NCBI GenBank assembly: GCA_902826815.1
Contig: CADEGF010000015.1
Coordinates: forward strand, 1-64,000
Direction of reading: 5' to 3'
Length of the DNA: 64,000 nucleotides
Source of the DNA: an uncultured Mycobacteriaceae bacterium
GTDB lineage: Bacteria > Actinomycetota > Actinomycetes > Mycobacteriales > Mycobacteriaceae
The notes under the pieces were generated by a model. That model worked only from the letters and a program-made list of their open reading frames with translations. It made no database searches and had not been told where the DNA came from. Positions within the stretch are counted from its first letter, which is position 1, and each line of letters begins with the position of its first letter. Shown here one piece after another: positions 62,076 to 64,000 of the stretch. The translations under genes were made by a program, and so were the position numbers.

Positions 62076-63208
62076 TGGCACTCGAGATCCAGCCCGACGC
62101 AAAGGCTTTGCGTAGCGGCCGTCGCGAGCGGGTGCTCGCCCAGATGGCCGACAACGATATCGATATCCTGGTCCTTGGCCGTCAAGCCAACGTCCGGTAC
62201 GTCACCGGCGCACCACAGCTGTGGGTCGCGGGCACCCGGCCGTTCGGGCCGATCTGCGAGGTGATCCGCGCAACTGGCGAAATCCATCTGAACAGCACCT
62301 GGGATGAGGGCATCCCCGATGAGATCGGCCACGACCATCTCTACGGGCTCGCGTGGAACCCCATGACGCTGATCGAGGTCCTCAAAAAGCTGCCGGGCGC
62401 GGCGACCGTGCAGCGGGTCGGAACCGATTCGCTGACACCGACGTTCGCGCAGCTGCTGCCGATGGCCTTCCCGGCGGCCGAGCTGGTGGACGCGGAACCC
62501 GCGCTGCGTGCGGCGCGCCGGATCAAGACCGCAGACGAGATCGCGGTGCTGCGCGGCACGCTCGGAGTCGCGGAGCACGCGCTGGAAGCGGCGCGCGCGG
62601 AGCTGGCCCCCGGCGTCAGCGAGCGTTCGCTCACTGGCGCGATGATGGAGGCGATGGCGGCGGGTGGGGTCACCACCCCTGCGACGCAGGACGGTGCGTG
62701 GATCACGCCGAAGGACCACTCGTGGCGTCGCGATTCGGTCGAGGGCCGGGTCGCCGATGGCGACCTTGTGGCACTATCCGCGGGCGCGTTGGCCGACGGC
62801 TATGTCGGCGAGGTCGGCCGGACCTGGCCCGTCGGCGATGTGCCCGGCGCCGACGACCTGTTCCGACGCTCGAATGAGTTGTGGGAGCGACTCATTGCGG
62901 CGTGCAGACCAGGCGGTCTGGCCGCCGATCTGCTTTCGGCGTACGAGGCGGCGGGGGAGCCGCTGCCCGCGACGCCTGTCGCGCACGGCCTCGGTCTTGG
63001 CTTCGACACCCCGGTGATCTCGGCGGATCTGCCTGCCACCTGTGCAGAGCAGCGTCTCGAACCGGGCATGGTGCTTGCGGTGACCGGATACGTGTGGCAG
63101 GCCGGTGTGGGTGCGGTGTTCTCCAGGGACGCCGTGCTTATCGGCGATGACGGTGCCGAGGTCCTGACGTCCAGCCCGACCTACGGCGCGGTCGAAGCGA
63201 CGGCCTGA
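62075..63208 (+). CDS. M24-fold protein with degenerate metal site
   Basis: A 377-residue paralog-type M24 protein directly after the intact one (1-base overlap). The region matching the metal site has lost most ligands: the first Asp is Ser in VALSAGALADGYVGEVGRTW, the second is Glu, the first C-terminal Glu is Thr in LAVTGYVW, and the last is Asp in FSRDAV. Only His in HGLGLG remains. It is probably a non-catalytic partner or a metal-independent enzyme such as the creatinase subgroup. A heterodimer with the 416-residue protein is plausible. Confidence 0.83.
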   Translation: MALEIQPDAKALRSGRRERVLAQMADNDIDILVLGRQANVRYVTGAPQLWVAGTRPFGPICEVIRATGEIHLNSTWDEGIPDEIGHDHLYGLAWNPMTLIEVLKKLPGAATVQRVGTDSLTPTFAQLLPMAFPAAELVDAEPALRAARRIKTADEIAVLRGTLGVAEHALEAARAELAPGVSERSLTGAMMEAMAAGGVTTPATQDGAWITPKDHSWRRDSVEGRVADGDLVALSAGALADGYVGEVGRTWPVGDVPGADDLFRRSNELWERLIAACRPGGLAADLLSAYEAAGEPLPATPVAHGLGLGFDTPVISADLPATCAEQRLEPGMVLAVTGYVWQAGVGAVFSRDAVLIGDDGAEVLTSSPTYGAVEATA

Positions 63209-63219
63209 GCGAAGAAATC

Positions 63220-64000
63220 ATGGCGTCAGGCGAACGTCCGTCGCCCGAGGAGATCGTCCTCTACGACAAGGACCCCGAGACCAAGATCGCGACGATCACG
63301 TTCAACCGTCCCGACTATCTGAATGCGCCGACGTCGGCGGCACGGCTGCGATATGCGGACCTGTTGCGCGGTGCAAACGTGGATGATGACGTCAAGGTCA
63401 TCGTGATCCGCGGCGTCGGCGACGATTTCGGCAGCGGTGCCGATCTGCCCGACTTCATGGCGGGCACGGAAGAGGACCGGCTCGCCGAACTCCGCGTGGA
63501 CGATCCGAACGTCAGGTATCCACCTCAGGGCACCTTTCGCCACGGAGCGACGATGGGGCAGTGGTATGCCAACGCCGCGGCGGGCAATCGTGCGTTGCAG
63601 GAGCTCAAGAAGATCAGCATCGTCGAGGCCAAGGGGTACTGCTACGGCTGGCACTTCTACCAATGCGCCGATGCCGACCTGGTTATCGCCGCAGACGACG
63701 CGCTTTTCGGTCACCCCTCGTTCAGGTATTACGGCTGGGGGCCGCGGATGTGGACCTGGGCGCTGACGATGGGCCTGCGGCCGTTCCAGGAGATGGTGTT
63801 CACCGGCCGGCCTTTCACCGCGCAGGAGATGAAGGACTGCAACTTCCTGAACAAGGTCGTGGCGCGCGACCAACTCGAGGCCGAGGTCGAGAAGTACGCC
63901 CTGGCGTGCGCACGTAACCGGCCCGTCGACACCATCTTTCAGCAGAAGGTGTTCTTCGAGGTCGTCAAGCAGTTCCAGGGCGAGTACATGGGCAGCGTGC
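63220..64000 (+). CDS. enoyl-CoA hydratase/isomerase-family protein, 3' end beyond window
   Basis: An open frame from ATG 63220 to the window edge encodes at least 260 residues of a crotonase-fold protein: KIATITFNRPDYLNAP near the start, IRGVGDDFGSGADLPDF as the first oxyanion segment, and KGYCYGWHFYQCADADLVI as the second, continuing FTGRPFTAQEMKD. It has an insertion between the two segments and a Tyr/Trp-rich second motif, unlike ordinary hydratases. It follows the degenerate M24 gene by 11 bases. The gene is cut by the window end, not broken. Confidence 0.82.
   Translation, partial: MASGERPSPEEIVLYDKDPETKIATITFNRPDYLNAPTSAARLRYADLLRGANVDDDVKVIVIRGVGDDFGSGADLPDFMAGTEEDRLAELRVDDPNVRYPPQGTFRHGATMGQWYANAAAGNRALQELKKISIVEAKGYCYGWHFYQCADADLVIAADDALFGHPSFRYYGWGPRMWTWALTMGLRPFQEMVFTGRPFTAQEMKDCNFLNKVVARDQLEAEVEKYALACARNRPVDTIFQQKVFFEVVKQFQGEYMGSV

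Overview
The window looks like a catabolic region from an actinobacterium, most likely a fast-growing Mycobacterium/Mycolicibacterium. The evidence is the high GC, frequent GTG starts, tight ATGA/GTGA gene overlaps, and a dense mix of cytochromes P450, F420/flavin luciferase-like oxidoreductases, CaiB/BaiF CoA transferases, acyl-CoA ligases, FadE-type dehydrogenases and short-chain dehydrogenases. I see no rRNA, tRNA, CRISPR array or insertion sequence, and no stretch over 300 bases without a gene.

Layout. 0-13.9 kb: a GntR regulator, a double CoA transferase, a P450, a KshA-like Rieske oxygenase, an acyl-CoA ligase, an NTF2-like protein, a split MaoC-type hydratase, an exported protein, an aldehyde dehydrogenase, an AttH/CrtC-like protein and a second Rieske oxygenase. 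13.9-25.1 kb: a long minus-strand array with two TetR regulators, a duplicated multi-pass membrane protein of unknown family, a NorQ/MoxR-type AAA+ ATPase with a NorD-type VWA protein, two previously easy-to-miss membrane miniproteins (34 and 42 residues), two P450s, a DapB-like dehydrogenase, a VOC protein, an EXPERA-like membrane protein and an SDR. 25.2-37.6 kb: acyl-CoA chemistry (ligases, a B12-dependent acyl-CoA mutase in two subunits, CoA transferase, a FadE pair, enoyl-CoA hydratase). 37.7-39.3 kb: small unrelated genes. 39.4-44.3 kb: two SDRs diverging from a thiolase, the MeaB GTPase that would serve the mutase, and a P450. 44.3-57.4 kb: an IclR regulator, KstD-like flavoproteins and an Mhp/Hsa-like meta-cleavage set (flavin hydroxylase, extradiol dioxygenase, C-C hydrolase) with a luciferase-like monooxygenase, flavin reductase, cyclase-family hydrolase and SDRs. 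57.5-64 kb: TetR, 3Fe-4S ferredoxin and P450, then an amidohydrolase, two M24 creatinase/prolidase-fold proteins and a crotonase that runs off the window.

How it fits together. The gene content suggests stepwise breakdown of a hydrophobic, probably polycyclic or terpenoid/steroid-like compound: P450 and Rieske hydroxylation, KstD-type dehydrogenation, flavin hydroxylation and extradiol ring cleavage, then CoA activation and beta-oxidation, with a carbon-skeleton mutase for a branched intermediate. The substrate cannot be read from the sequence.

The most unusual part is the NorQ/NorD-type chaperone pair next to duplicated histidine-containing membrane proteins and hidden miniproteins. I propose, as inference, that it assembles an undescribed membrane metalloenzyme. 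Regulatory structure is also clear: TGACTnnAGTCA palindromes precede the TetR/membrane-protein genes, and GAGAATAnnATTCTC palindromes overlap the -10 box of two divergent catabolic promoters, with a related site beside the IclR gene.
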